Assembly (NCBI RefSeq): GCF_900215435.1
Contig: NZ_OCMY01000001.1
Location: 558,001-622,000, forward strand
From: Candidatus Pantoea floridensis
GTDB taxonomy: Bacteria > Pseudomonadota > Gammaproteobacteria > Enterobacterales > Enterobacteriaceae
DNA: 64,000 nucleotides
Reading direction: 5' to 3'
This document shows, piece by piece, positions 8,521-17,806 of this stretch; the first letter of the stretch is position 1; each line of letters begins with the position of its first letter. A program made the position numbers and the translations under genes. Below the pieces are notes generated by a model. It saw only the letters and a list, made by a program, of their open reading frames with translations. It was not told where the DNA came from and ran no database searches.

Positions 8521-10335
8521 ATGAGCGACATTAAACGCAGAATAGACGACCACGGTGTGATTGGTGATTTACGCACCTGCGCACTGATCGCCAACGACGG
8601 CACCATCGATTATCTCTGCTGGCCAGAGCTTGATAGCCCTTCGGTATTTGCTGCGCTGCTCGATAGCGACGAAGCCGGACTCTTCTCTCTCGCCCCCGAC
8701 TGGAAAAATGCCCGCCAGCAGCAGCTCTATCTGCCCGATACCAATATTCTGCAAACCCGCTGGCTGGACGATGCGGGCGTGGCGGAGATCACCGATTACA
8801 TGCCGATCTGCGACGAGCACAGCAAAGTGCCGCGTCTGGTACGTCGCGTGAAAATGGTGCGCGGCACGGCGAAGTTCCATCTGCTGTGCGCGCCGCGCCA
8901 CGATTATGCGCGCGCAGAAACCACCACCGAAGTGCGTCCTGGTGGTATCGCTTTTCTGGCCGCAGGACAACCGGCTTTACGCCTCAGCGCCACGGTGGTG
9001 ATGACGCGCGAGAACCACAGCGCAGTGGCGGAGTTCACCCTGAAAGCCGGTGAGTGCGCCGAGTTTATTTTTGGTAACGATGACGATCCAAACGTGGCGA
9101 AAATTGCCACCGAACAGTGCTTCCGCGACACGCTGGAATATTGGCGACGCTGGAGCAGCCACAGTTCGTATCGTGGGCGCTGGCAGGAACAGGTGACGCG
9201 TTCGGCGCTGGCGCTCAAGCTGTTGACCTCACATCAGCACGGTTCGATTGCCGCCGCCGCCACCTTTGGTTTGCCGGAGGAATTGGGGGGTGAGCGCAAC
9301 TGGGATTATCGCGCCTCATGGATTCGCGACGCCTCGTTCAGCATGTATGCGCTGATGCGCCTTGGCTACACCGAAGAAGCGCGAGATTTCACTAAGTGGG
9401 TCGGCCGCTGCGTTGAGCACAGTCACGACGACACCCCACATCTGCAGGTGATGTATCGCCTGGATAGCGGCACCGAGCTGCATGAAACCGAGCTGCTCAA
9501 TCTTTCCGGCTACGCTAATTCACGTCCGGTGCGCATCGGCAATGATGCCTGGCGCCAAACCCAACTCGATATTTACGGCGAGCTGATGGATGCCATTTAT
9601 CTCGCCAACAAATATGGCGAGGCGATTTCGCAGCGCGGCTGGAAGTATGTCTCCGACATGATCGATTATGTCTGCGTGAACTGGAATCAACCCGATGCCG
9701 GCATTTGGGAGATGCGCGGTGAACCGGAGCATTTCCTGCATTCGCGTTTAATGTGTTGGGTGGCACTCGATCGCGCACTGCGGCTGGGTATGAAGCGTTC
9801 GCTGCCAATGCCCTATGAACGCTGGGATCGCGTGCGCAGCGAGATCCGCGATGATATCTGGCAAAACTTCTGGAATCCTGAGCTGGGCCACTTCACCGCG
9901 ACACGTGGCGGAAACTTCCTTGATGCCTCGATGCTGCTGATGCCGCTGGTGCGCTTTGTCAGCTCAACCGATCCAGATTGGCTGGCCACGCTGGATGCGA
10001 TTAAAACCCATTTAGTGAGCGATGGTTTAGTGCGCCGCTATAACATTCATGAGACGCCTGCCGATGCATTAAGTGGCGGAGAAGGCTCCTTTGCGGCCTG
10101 CTCCTTCTGGTACGTAGAGTGTCTGGCGCGCGCCGGGCGGGTGCATGAAGCACATTTTGAGTTTGAGAAGCTGCTGAGCTACGCCAATCCGGTTGGCCTG
10201 TACGCCGAAGAATTTACCTCTCACGGCAATGCATTGGGTAATATGCCGCAGGCGCTGTCGCATCTGGCGCTGATCAGTGCCGCTTTTTTCCTCAATCGTA
10301 AATTGAGTAATGAAGTGACGCTGTGGCAGCCTTAA
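8521..10335 (+). CDS. Glycoside hydrolase family 15 protein (glucoamylase/trehalase-like)
   Basis: 604 residues, no signal peptide, so cytoplasmic. The N-terminal beta domain (DHGVIGDLRTCALIANDGTI, DYLCWP) is followed by an (alpha/alpha)6 barrel from about residue 250, beginning ERNWDYRASWIRDASFSMYA. The two acidic catalytic regions of GH15 are visible: GIWEMRGEPEHFLHSRLMCW (general acid) and LYAEEFTSHGNALGNMPQALS (general base). Bacterial relatives act on alpha-glucans or trehalose; the substrate cannot be told from sequence. It stands alone, with no trehalose or glycogen genes nearby, and is absent from this place in E. coli. Confidence 0.87.
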   Translation: MSDIKRRIDDHGVIGDLRTCALIANDGTIDYLCWPELDSPSVFAALLDSDEAGLFSLAPDWKNARQQQLYLPDTNILQTRWLDDAGVAEITDYMPICDEHSKVPRLVRRVKMVRGTAKFHLLCAPRHDYARAETTTEVRPGGIAFLAAGQPALRLSATVVMTRENHSAVAEFTLKAGECAEFIFGNDDDPNVAKIATEQCFRDTLEYWRRWSSHSSYRGRWQEQVTRSALALKLLTSHQHGSIAAAATFGLPEELGGERNWDYRASWIRDASFSMYALMRLGYTEEARDFTKWVGRCVEHSHDDTPHLQVMYRLDSGTELHETELLNLSGYANSRPVRIGNDAWRQTQLDIYGELMDAIYLANKYGEAISQRGWKYVSDMIDYVCVNWNQPDAGIWEMRGEPEHFLHSRLMCWVALDRALRLGMKRSLPMPYERWDRVRSEIRDDIWQNFWNPELGHFTATRGGNFLDASMLLMPLVRFVSSTDPDWLATLDAIKTHLVSDGLVRRYNIHETPADALSGGEGSFAACSFWYVECLARAGRVHEAHFEFEKLLSYANPVGLYAEEFTSHGNALGNMPQALSHLALISAAFFLNRKLSNEVTLWQP

Positions 10336-10425
10336 AAATTCACATTTTGGGCTGAGGAGCTAAGAGAATTGTCTGGTAAACACAAGGAATTGCGTAAAGT
10401 ATCTTCAGCCAGCGAAAATCCTGAT

Positions 10426-10454
10426 TTCCATCAATGCACCAATGCACATATAAT
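10426..10454 (+). promoter_or_regulatory. Possible sigma-70 promoter of ldtB
   Basis: A perfect TATAAT at 10449-10454 with a weak -35 match (TTCCAT, 10426-10431) at 17 bases. It lies about 75 bases upstream of ldtB. Inferred from the motif only. Confidence 0.35.
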
Positions 10455-10531
10455 GCGCAGCGGGTCATACTGACCACGATGGATTCGACACACTGACAAG
10501 CCTGAAACATGGCCATAACGACTTGAAAAAC

Positions 10532-11584
10532 ATGAAAATGAGCATTCGCGCGTTCGCTTCACTCGCCCTCGCACTGGCGGCGTTCAGCCAGTCGGCATTT
10601 GCAGTAGTCTATCCGCTGCCGCCGGCTAATAGCCGTCTGATCGGCGAAAATATTGAAATCACCGTTCCTGATGACAGCAAACTTCCGCTGGAAGCCTTTG
10701 CTGCGCAGTATCAGATGGGCCTCAGCAATATGCTCGAAGCCAATCCGGGTGTTGACGTTTATCTGCCGAAAGCTGGCACTAAAATGATCATCCCGCAGCA
10801 GCTGATTTTGCCTGACGCGCCGCGTGAAGGCATCGTGATCAACAGCGCTGAGATGCGTCTTTACTATTACCCGAAAGGCACCAAGACCGTGGTCGTGCTG
10901 CCAATCGGCATCGGCGAATTGGGTAAAGATACGCCAATGAACTGGATCACCAAGGTTGAGCGTAAGAAAGATGGCCCAACCTGGACGCCAACCAAAGCGA
11001 TGCACGCGGAATACGCAGCGCGTGGTGAAAGCATTCCAGCCGTGTTCCCGGCGGGTCCAGATAACCCGATGGGACTGCATGCGCTCTACATTGGCCGCCT
11101 GTATGCCATTCACGGTACTAATGCCAACTTCGGCATCGGCCTGCGCGTGAGCCACGGCTGTGTGCGTCTGCGCTCTGACGACATTAAATGGCTGTTCGAC
11201 AACGTGCCAGTCGGCACCCGCGTCCAGTTCATCGATCAGCCGGTGAAAGCGAGCGTTGAGCCAGACGGTTCGCGCTACATTGAAGTCCACAATCCGCTGT
11301 CGACCACCGAAGAGCAGTTCAACTCTCGTGAGCTGGTGCCGATTAACCTGACGTCTGCGGTGACCAAAGTGATTGCCGATGCCAGCACCAACCAGGATGC
11401 GGTGAATAACGCAATCCAGGCGCGTAACGGTATGCCGATCAAAATTAATGGCCCAGCAGGTGAAGCCCAGCCAGCACCGGTGCCGGTACAAGAATCTTCT
11501 GACGCAACGCCGAAAGAAGAACCGATGACGCCGCAGGGTGCTAACGGCGCAGCGCCTGCTGCTCAGCCGGCTACCAGCCTGTAA
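10532..11584 (+). CDS. ldtB: L,D-transpeptidase LdtB (YbiS type)
   Basis: A signal peptide ends at about residue 24 (SAFA-VVYP). A LysM-like region ([20 protein letters not shown]) is followed by a YkuD catalytic domain with the motif [10 protein letters not shown] and SHGCVRL; the nucleophile is Cys210. By homology it links Braun lipoprotein to meso-DAP in peptidoglycan. The core matches E. coli YbiS closely, but a tail of about 45 residues rich in Ala, Pro, Gln and Glu follows, absent from the 306-residue E. coli protein. The in-frame start could also be TTG at 10523 or ATG at 10538; none has a clear Shine-Dalgarno sequence, and 10532 best fits the YbiS N-terminus. Confidence 0.93.
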   Translation: MKMSIRAFASLALALAAFSQSAFAVVYPLPPANSRLIGENIEITVPDDSKLPLEAFAAQYQMGLSNMLEANPGVDVYLPKAGTKMIIPQQLILPDAPREGIVINSAEMRLYYYPKGTKTVVVLPIGIGELGKDTPMNWITKVERKKDGPTWTPTKAMHAEYAARGESIPAVFPAGPDNPMGLHALYIGRLYAIHGTNANFGIGLRVSHGCVRLRSDDIKWLFDNVPVGTRVQFIDQPVKASVEPDGSRYIEVHNPLSTTEEQFNSRELVPINLTSAVTKVIADASTNQDAVNNAIQARNGMPIKINGPAGEAQPAPVPVQESSDATPKEEPMTPQGANGAAPAAQPATSL

Positions 11585-11599
11585 TTACGTGTTGTGATG

Positions 11600-11624
11600 A
11601 GCCAGCCTGCGGGCTGGCTTTTTT
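11600..11624 (+). terminator. Rho-independent terminator of ldtB
   Basis: AGCCAGCC-TGC-GGGCTGGCT hairpin followed by six T, 15 bases after the ldtB stop. Confidence 0.9.
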
Positions 11625-11641
11625 GTGCGTGCGATTAGCCA

Positions 11642-11709
11642 GGTCGCCATGAATGGCGACCCTACGAAAAAATCATCAGGGTTATGTAGGGGCGCCATTT
11701 ATGGCGACC
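11642..11709. repeat. Inverted pair of GTAG-headed palindromic repeats
   Basis: A left element at 11642-11665 (GGTCGCCATGAATGGCGACC followed by CTAC) and a right element at 11686-11709 (GTAGG head, GGCGCCATTTATGGCGACC). They are separated by 20 bases, between the convergent ends of ldtB and the ZntB-like gene. Confidence 0.85.
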
Positions 11710-11717
11710 TGGCCACC

Positions 11718-12743
11718 TCAATCACGCGGTCGTCGAAATGCCAGCCAGCCCGCCACTAACGTGAACGCCAGCACCACTAACACCAGCAGCAGAAAGCCAT
11801 GCGGATTGCTCGCCAGCGGAATGCCGCCGACGTTCATGCCAAAAAAACCCGCCACGATATTGATCGGCAGCGCCAGCACGGTTATCACCGTAAGCAAGAA
11901 CAGCGTACGGTTGCTCTGCTCCATCAGACGCGCGGCAATCTCTTCCTGCAACAAACGGATCCGCTCCATTAGCCCAGCCAAATCATTCAGCGCCACGCTG
12001 AACTCTTCGGTGAAGATACGCAGCTCACCCAGCGGTTCGCGCTTTAGCCATTGAGGCGGGCGATTTAGCAAACGAAACAGCGCCGCGGGTTCGGGTGCCA
12101 GCAGGCGCTGCACGCGCAACAGCATGCGGCGTAAATGACCCAGTTCATGACGGTTAGTTTTGATCGCCGCACTCAACAGGCGCTCTTCAATGGCGTCCAC
12201 CGCCTGACTGGAGCGACGCACCACCTGTTCCAGCTGCGCCTCCTGCTCGCCCAGCAGCCACAGCAGCATCGCATCGGACTCCGCAAACACCAGCTTGTCG
12301 ATCTGCTGATGCATACGCTCAATCATGCCAACGGGCCGAAAGCGCGCGGTGACAATCACATGCGGGCAGCACCACATCCACAGCGTGGCATTCTGGGTGC
12401 TGCGCTCCTCTTTACTGAAGGTGACGTCATTGAGCACCGCCAGCAGCGCATCGTTTTGATGGGCTAAACGGGTGCGCGGTGAAGCTGAATGTATCTCATC
12501 GAAAAAATCGCGGTCTACGCCAAAGTGGTCCTGAACCCAACGTTCAGCACGTGCGTGATTAAGATTTATGTGCAGCCAAAGAAAGGTCGATTCCGGCAGC
12601 TGTTGCTGCGCCAATTGTGAGGCTTCACGCGCATTTAACCGCTGTGGCGGCGACGCCGGGGTAAACAGATAACCATGAATCAGTCCGGCCACTTCGTTAT
12701 TGAAGTCCGGCAGGGAGGCAAGCGGTAACACGGGCTGGAGCAT
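11718..12743 (-). CDS. CorA-family divalent cation transporter, ZntB-like
   Basis: 341 residues. A long cytoplasmic N-terminal domain carries LWLHINLNHARAERWV, then two C-terminal membrane helices (about 275-297 and 310-332) joined by the periplasmic loop FFGMNVGGIPLASNP. The GMN signature is that of the CorA superfamily, and NVGGIP is typical of the ZntB branch, which moves Zn2+. The E. coli ZntB protein has 327 residues and lies elsewhere. Whether this is the orthologue or a paralogue is not settled. Confidence 0.82.
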   Translation of the reverse strand: MLQPVLPLASLPDFNNEVAGLIHGYLFTPASPPQRLNAREASQLAQQQLPESTFLWLHINLNHARAERWVQDHFGVDRDFFDEIHSASPRTRLAHQNDALLAVLNDVTFSKEERSTQNATLWMWCCPHVIVTARFRPVGMIERMHQQIDKLVFAESDAMLLWLLGEQEAQLEQVVRRSSQAVDAIEERLLSAAIKTNRHELGHLRRMLLRVQRLLAPEPAALFRLLNRPPQWLKREPLGELRIFTEEFSVALNDLAGLMERIRLLQEEIAARLMEQSNRTLFLLTVITVLALPINIVAGFFGMNVGGIPLASNPHGFLLLVLVVLAFTLVAGWLAFRRPRD

Positions 12744-12908
12744 AGCAGCAGGTCATTCCGAAGCGGTCAGATCCACAGGGTGCGACAGGGATGTTGCAGC
12801 AATATGACACTGGCCGTTCACCATCATCATTCTGTCATACAAACCCCGTATCACACTGGAAGTCAAAGGGTGCCGTTCGAGCATCGTGATTTAACACTGA
12901 GGTGTTTT

Positions 12909-14519
12909 ATGGCTGAAAACAGTTTACCCGCATCGACCTCCTCGTCCCATAACGGACGCCCGAACCTTAATCGAGGCAACGGTCCTGCCTCACGCCTGAT
13001 CTTTGTGCTGCTGCTGATGGCTGGCCTGCTGTATGCGGGCATCAACCTGTTTAACGACGTTGAAGAGACTGGCGCACCGGTGACCAGCTACACGCCATTC
13101 CTGCTGCTTGGCGTGGCGCTGATTATTGCGCTCGGCTTTGAATTTGTGAACGGTTTCCACGATACCGCCAACGCCGTCGCCACGGTGATTTACACCCATT
13201 CGCTGTCGCCCGGCGTGGCGGTGATGTGGTCCGGTTTTTGTAATTTCCTCGGCGTGCTGCTCTCCAGCGGCGTGGTGGCGTTCGGCATCATTTCGCTGCT
13301 GCCGGTAGAACTGATTCTGCAAGCGGGCAGCGGCCACGGTTTTGCCATGGTGTATGCGCTGCTGTTTTCGGCAATTATCTGGAACCTCGGCACCTGGTAT
13401 TTCGGCTTGCCCGCCTCTTCATCCCATACGCTAATCGGTTCGATCATCGGCGTTGGCGTGGCGAATGCGTTGCTGCACGGGCGCAGCGGCACCAGCGGTG
13501 TCGATTGGGATCAGGCGATTAAAGTGGGCTACGCGCTGCTGCTGTCGCCGGTTGTCGGCTTTATCTGCGCCGGGTTGTTGCTGCTGGCGATGAAAGCGTT
13601 TATCCGCAATCGCCAACTGTATGAAGCGCCGAAAGGCAATCAGCCGCCGCCGGTGTGGATCCGCGGCTTGCTGATCCTCACCTGCACCGGCGTCTCCTTC
13701 GCGCACGGTTCGAATGACGGGCAGAAAGGCATGGGCTTAATCATGCTGATTCTGGTCGGCACCATGCCGATTGCCTATGCCCTGAACCGCTCGCTGCCGC
13801 CGGAGCAAATCCCGCGCGTCGCCGCCTTAACACAGGTCACCGAACAGCAGCTGCTGACGCTGCAACCGGCGCCCGCCGCGATGCCTGCGCCGCGCGAGGT
13901 ACTGACCGAATTCGTGCGCACCAGCCAAAACCGTCCGCAGGTATTACCTGCACTCGGCATGATGCTGGGCGATATCGGTGACCAGATTCGCCGCTATGGC
14001 GCGGTGGAGAACATCCCGGTGCAGGCGGTGACCAACACGCGCAACGAGATGTATCTGGCGTCGGAAACCATTAAACATCTGCAAAATGCCAAAGTGGCAT
14101 TGCCGGAAGAGACCGCGCGCAATCTGACGGCGGTAAAAAAAGAACTGGATGCCGCCACGCGCTTTATCCCGATGTGGGTGAAGGTGGTGGTGGCGATTGC
14201 GCTGGGCCTTGGCACCATGGTGGGCTGGCGCCGCATCGTGGTCACCGTGGGTGAGCGCATCGGCAAAACGCATCTCACCTACGCGCAAGGTGCCAGCGCC
14301 GAGCTGGTGGCAATGGCGACCATCGGCGCAGCCGACGTCTTCGGCCTGCCGGTTTCCACCACCCATGTACTCTCCTCTGGCGTCGCCGGATCGATGGCCG
14401 CCAACCGCTCAGGTCTGCAACTCGCCACCATTCGCAATCTGGCGATGGCCTGGGTACTGACGCTGCCGGTTTCTGTCTTACTTTCGGGGCTCCTTTACGC
14501 CCTGTTTATCCACCTGTAA
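12909..14519 (+). CDS. PiT-family inorganic phosphate transporter
   Basis: 536 residues from the ATG at 12909, which has TGAGGTG before it; the frame is open further upstream, but that part lacks a start with a ribosome binding site. Both PiT signatures are present: FEFVNGFHDTANAVATVIYT in the first half and VFGLPVSTTHVLSSGVAGS in the second. About ten to twelve membrane segments flank a central hydrophilic loop (about residues 265-400) longer than average. It should import phosphate or metal-phosphate with protons. The N-terminus has about 35 polar residues before the first helix. The ppk2 gene starts 12 bases after the stop, so the two are probably one operon. Confidence 0.9.
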   Translation: MAENSLPASTSSSHNGRPNLNRGNGPASRLIFVLLLMAGLLYAGINLFNDVEETGAPVTSYTPFLLLGVALIIALGFEFVNGFHDTANAVATVIYTHSLSPGVAVMWSGFCNFLGVLLSSGVVAFGIISLLPVELILQAGSGHGFAMVYALLFSAIIWNLGTWYFGLPASSSHTLIGSIIGVGVANALLHGRSGTSGVDWDQAIKVGYALLLSPVVGFICAGLLLLAMKAFIRNRQLYEAPKGNQPPPVWIRGLLILTCTGVSFAHGSNDGQKGMGLIMLILVGTMPIAYALNRSLPPEQIPRVAALTQVTEQQLLTLQPAPAAMPAPREVLTEFVRTSQNRPQVLPALGMMLGDIGDQIRRYGAVENIPVQAVTNTRNEMYLASETIKHLQNAKVALPEETARNLTAVKKELDAATRFIPMWVKVVVAIALGLGTMVGWRRIVVTVGERIGKTHLTYAQGASAELVAMATIGAADVFGLPVSTTHVLSSGVAGSMAANRSGLQLATIRNLAMAWVLTLPVSVLLSGLLYALFIHL

Positions 14520-14531
14520 TGGGAGAAAATG

Positions 14532-15452
14532 ATGGCGACACACGACAACAGCTTCCACAGCGAGACCTTTAATCAGCGTCTGCTGCAGGAGTTTTACGAC
14601 AGCTACGACGAAGAGCTGGAAATGGAGCTGGACGACCTGCGCTTCAATGATAACGGTGAGACGCAGGCCGAGGGCGACAAAGCGTTTCGCCGCCGCTATT
14701 TCCGCGAGCTGCTACATCTGCAGGGCGAGCTAGTGAAGCTGCAGGATTGGGTGATGCGCACCGGCCATCGCGTGGTGATTCTGTTTGAAGGCCGCGATGC
14801 GGCGGGGAAAGGCGGCGTGATCAAACGTATTACTCAACGTCTGAATCCGCGAACCTGCCGCGTAGCCGCCCTGCCCGCGCCTAACGATCGCGAAAAAACC
14901 CAGTGGTACTTCCAGCGTTACATAGCGCATCTGCCGGCTGCCGGTGAGATCGTGATGTTTGACCGCAGCTGGTATAACCGCGCAGGCGTGGAGCGCGTCA
15001 TGGGTTTCTGCAACGAAGAGGAAGTGGAAGAGTTTTACCGCAGCGTGCCAGAGTTTGAAAAAATGCTGACGCGCAGCGGCATCCAGATCGTTAAATACTG
15101 GTTCTCAATCACCGATGAAGAACAGGAGCTGCGTTTCCTCAGCCGCATTCACGATCCGCTTAAGCAGTGGAAACTGAGCCCAATGGACCTCGAAAGCCGT
15201 CGCCGCTGGGAAGATTACACTGAGGCGAAAGAGGAGATGCTGGAACGCACCAACATCCCCGAAGCACCGTGGTGGGTGGTGCAAGGCGTGGATAAAAAAC
15301 GTGCGCGTCTCAACTGTATTAGTCATCTGCTGCAGCAGATGCCGTACGAAGAGAGTGAAGCCAAACCGGTTATGTTACCGCCGCGCGAACGTTCGGAAGA
15401 CTATCGCCGCGCGCCAGTACCTGAGCACATGGTGGTGCCAGAGAAGTATTAA
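14532..15452 (+). CDS. ppk2: Polyphosphate kinase 2
   Basis: About 306 residues. Single-domain PPK2 with Walker A-like FEGRDAAGKGGVIKRI (near residues 82-97), the lid region (PTRxxx-type RVAALPAPNDREKTQWYF) and Walker B-like MFDRSWYNRAGVERVMGF. It transfers phosphate between polyphosphate and nucleoside diphosphates. Two ATG codons stand side by side at 14529 and 14532; GGGAG at 14521-14525 fits the second better. It directly follows the phosphate transporter, which suggests coupling of phosphate uptake to polyphosphate metabolism (inference). Its stop overlaps the convergent MFS gene by four bases. Confidence 0.93.
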   Translation: MATHDNSFHSETFNQRLLQEFYDSYDEELEMELDDLRFNDNGETQAEGDKAFRRRYFRELLHLQGELVKLQDWVMRTGHRVVILFEGRDAAGKGGVIKRITQRLNPRTCRVAALPAPNDREKTQWYFQRYIAHLPAAGEIVMFDRSWYNRAGVERVMGFCNEEEVEEFYRSVPEFEKMLTRSGIQIVKYWFSITDEEQELRFLSRIHDPLKQWKLSPMDLESRRRWEDYTEAKEEMLERTNIPEAPWWVVQGVDKKRARLNCISHLLQQMPYEESEAKPVMLPPRERSEDYRRAPVPEHMVVPEKY

Positions 15453-16669
15453 TCGCTCGCAGTTTGCACGGCTGGCTGGCGGCCGTGCAGCTGTTGCAGA
15501 CGCAGCGTCAGGCCAAAGGCACCCAGCACCATTAACGCCGCCGCCAGATACACCGACTGCATGCCCCAGTGACCAATCAGCAAACCCGCCACCGGACCGG
15601 TTAATCCCAGCCCTAAGTCGAGGAAGGCCGAATAGGTACCAAGCGCCGAGCCCTGATCCTGCTGCTGCACCCGCTTCACCGCCTCAACGCCAAGCGCCGG
15701 GAACACCAGCGAGAAGCCGCCGCCGGTGAGAAATGCCCCAACATCTACCAGCCACACGCTGTCGGCCTGCCAAATCAACAGCAATCCAGCGCACTCCAGC
15801 ACCAATGACACCAGCGACACTTTCAAGCCACCAAAGCGGGTGATATAGCGGCCAAACCCGAGGCGAACCACCACGAAGCCCAGGCTGAATAAGGTGAGCG
15901 CAAACGCCGCGCCGCTCCAGTCGCGGCTGGCGAAATAAAGGGTGATAAACGTTGAGATAACGCCAAAACCAATAGTGCCAAAGCCGAGCGCCAGACCAAA
16001 CATCCACACGCGGCTGACCACGCGATGAAACGGAATACGCACGCCGGCCGTGACGCTGACGCTCGCTTTGCGGCTCGCCATCCAGAAGCCCGCAACGCCC
16101 ATGATCGCCACCAAACCGGCAAAGCCGCTGATGCCAAACCACTGATTCAGCAGTACGCCGAGCGGCGCACCAATCGCCATGGCGAAATAGGTGGCTACGC
16201 CGTTCCACGAGATGACGCGCGCGGTTTGCAGCGGACCGACGATGTTCATGCCCCATAAGGTGGATCCGGTGCTGCTGAAGCTTTCACCTACGCCGAGGAA
16301 CAGACGTCCGGCCGCCAGCAGCGCCAGGCTCAACATCGGCACGTCGCTGCACAGCGCGGCGAGAATCGATAGCACACCGCTCATGCCGCAGAACAGCAAT
16401 CCCATCATCACCACGCGTTTTGGACCCAAGCGATCCGCCAGACGCCCCGAATGTGGGCGGCTTAATAGGGTGGCGAAGTATTGCAGACTGATGATCAATC
16501 CGGCGATGAATGAGCTGAAACCGAGCTGGTTATGCACGAATCCCGGCAGCACCGCAAGCGGTAAACCCACCGAAAGGTAGCAAAAGAAAGTGAAAATAAT
16601 GACGGAGAGAATGCGTTTATTTAACTGAGCGTTACTCAGTACAGCGGCGTCAGACATGGGAAATGGCAT
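15449..16669 (-). CDS. MFS transporter, YhhS/YfcJ family
   Basis: About 406 residues with twelve predicted membrane helices. The loop motif GRLADRLGPKRVVMMG after helix 2 is the major facilitator signature, and SFSSTGSTLWGMNIVGPLQTARVISWNG and GFSLVFPALGVEAVKRV are characteristic of the YhhS/YfcJ (UPF0226) family. Substrate unknown; relatives have been linked to export of small molecules. The start is uncertain: TTG at 16678, ATG at 16669 and ATG at 16657 are in frame and none has a good ribosome binding site. Confidence 0.85.
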   Translation of the reverse strand: MPFPMSDAAVLSNAQLNKRILSVIIFTFFCYLSVGLPLAVLPGFVHNQLGFSSFIAGLIISLQYFATLLSRPHSGRLADRLGPKRVVMMGLLFCGMSGVLSILAALCSDVPMLSLALLAAGRLFLGVGESFSSTGSTLWGMNIVGPLQTARVISWNGVATYFAMAIGAPLGVLLNQWFGISGFAGLVAIMGVAGFWMASRKASVSVTAGVRIPFHRVVSRVWMFGLALGFGTIGFGVISTFITLYFASRDWSGAAFALTLFSLGFVVVRLGFGRYITRFGGLKVSLVSLVLECAGLLLIWQADSVWLVDVGAFLTGGGFSLVFPALGVEAVKRVQQQDQGSALGTYSAFLDLGLGLTGPVAGLLIGHWGMQSVYLAAALMVLGAFGLTLRLQQLHGRQPAVQTASD

Positions 16670-16767
16670 CGAAAACAATGATGAAAGGAGTCAACCACTA
16701 TAACCTTAGCCTGCTAATAGATCGCAGATTTTTTAGTTATAAAGTTTTAACCACATTTGATTGATAC

Positions 16768-16824
16768 GGTCGCCATGAATGGCGACCCTACGAGGGTTTC
16801 GTAGGGTGCACATTGATGCGCACC
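16768..16824. repeat. Inverted pair of palindromic repeats with two stem types
   Basis: Left element 16768-16791 has the GGTCGCCAT/ATGGCGACC stem; right element 16801-16824 has GTAGG followed by GGTGCACAT/ATGCGCACC, a different stem with one mismatch. Nine bases separate them. They lie between dusC (3' end) and the MFS gene (5' end). Confidence 0.82.
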
Positions 16825-16851
16825 GGCATACACAGGCAATTTTTTGCGGTA

Positions 16852-17802
16852 TTAAGCGATTATCGCGGCCGCATGCCGCTCTATCGCTGTGGCGATCTCG
16901 GCGGAGACTTTGAGGGTGCGAACTTCACTGAATAAGCCGTCGGCTTCGTGATAGGCCTTGCGCAGATAGCCAAGCCACTGCTTGATGCGTGCCACGTGAT
17001 ACATGCCGGTATCGCCCTGCTTCTCCAGCTGGGTGTACTTCAGCAAGAGTGCCACCACTTCGGACCACGGCATCGGTGCTTCGTTGTACTTCACCACGCG
17101 CGCCAGGTTCGGCACGTTGAGCGCTCCGCGGCCAATCATCACCGCATCGCAGCCGGTAATGCGCATGCAATCCTGCGCATCCTGCCAGTTCCAGATTTCG
17201 CCGTTAGCGATCACCGGAATGCGCAGACGCTGACGAATTTCGCCAATCGCCTGCCAGTTGATACTTTCGGCGCGATAGCCGTCTTCTTTGGTTCGACCAT
17301 GCACCACCAGCTCGCTGGCTCCAGCTTGCTGCACGGCATCGGCGATTTCAAAGCGACGATCGCTGGCATCCCAGCCAAGGCGCACTTTCACCGTTACCGG
17401 CAAATGATCCGGCACCGCTTCACGCATCGCTTTCGCGCCGCGGTAGATCAGTTCAGGATCTTTCAGCAAAGTGGCGCCGCCACCGCTGCCGTTCACCAAC
17501 TTCGATGGACAGCCGCAGTTGAGATCCACGCCCCACGAACCGAGTTCCACCGCACGCGCGGCGTTCTCTGCCAGCCATTCGGGATATTGCCCAAGCAGCT
17601 GCATGCGAACGCGCGTGCCTGATGGCGTGCGGCTATGGTTATGCAGCTCAGGACATAAACGATAGAAGGATTTTACCGGCAGCAGCTGATCGACCACGCG
17701 CAAAAACTCGGTCACGCACAAATCATAATCATTCACCCCGGAGAGCAGCTCACGCACCAGCGAATCGAGCACGCCCTCCATCGGCGCCAGCAAAACCCTC
17801 AT
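16852..17802 (-). CDS. dusC: tRNA-dihydrouridine(16) synthase DusC
   Basis: 316 residues from the ATG at 17802 (E. coli 315). An FMN TIM-barrel enzyme that reduces U16 of tRNA. APMEG at residues 6-10 is the Dus start motif, and the catalytic cysteine is Cys98 in [17 protein letters not shown] and IANGEIWNW further bind FMN and tRNA. The start is four bases after the rhlE stop and has no clear Shine-Dalgarno sequence, so translation is probably coupled to rhlE. In E. coli dusC lies near yohF, not beside rhlE, so this linkage differs. Confidence 0.94.
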   Translation of the reverse strand: MRVLLAPMEGVLDSLVRELLSGVNDYDLCVTEFLRVVDQLLPVKSFYRLCPELHNHSRTPSGTRVRMQLLGQYPEWLAENAARAVELGSWGVDLNCGCPSKLVNGSGGGATLLKDPELIYRGAKAMREAVPDHLPVTVKVRLGWDASDRRFEIADAVQQAGASELVVHGRTKEDGYRAESINWQAIGEIRQRLRIPVIANGEIWNWQDAQDCMRITGCDAVMIGRGALNVPNLARVVKYNEAPMPWSEVVALLLKYTQLEKQGDTGMYHVARIKQWLGYLRKAYHEADGLFSEVRTLKVSAEIATAIERHAAAIIA

Positions 17803-17806
17803 GACG

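Noticed and set aside
12803..12838. Pho box before the phosphate transporter
   Set aside because: A single CTGTCAT half-site at 12832 is present, but no second heptamer at 11-base spacing.
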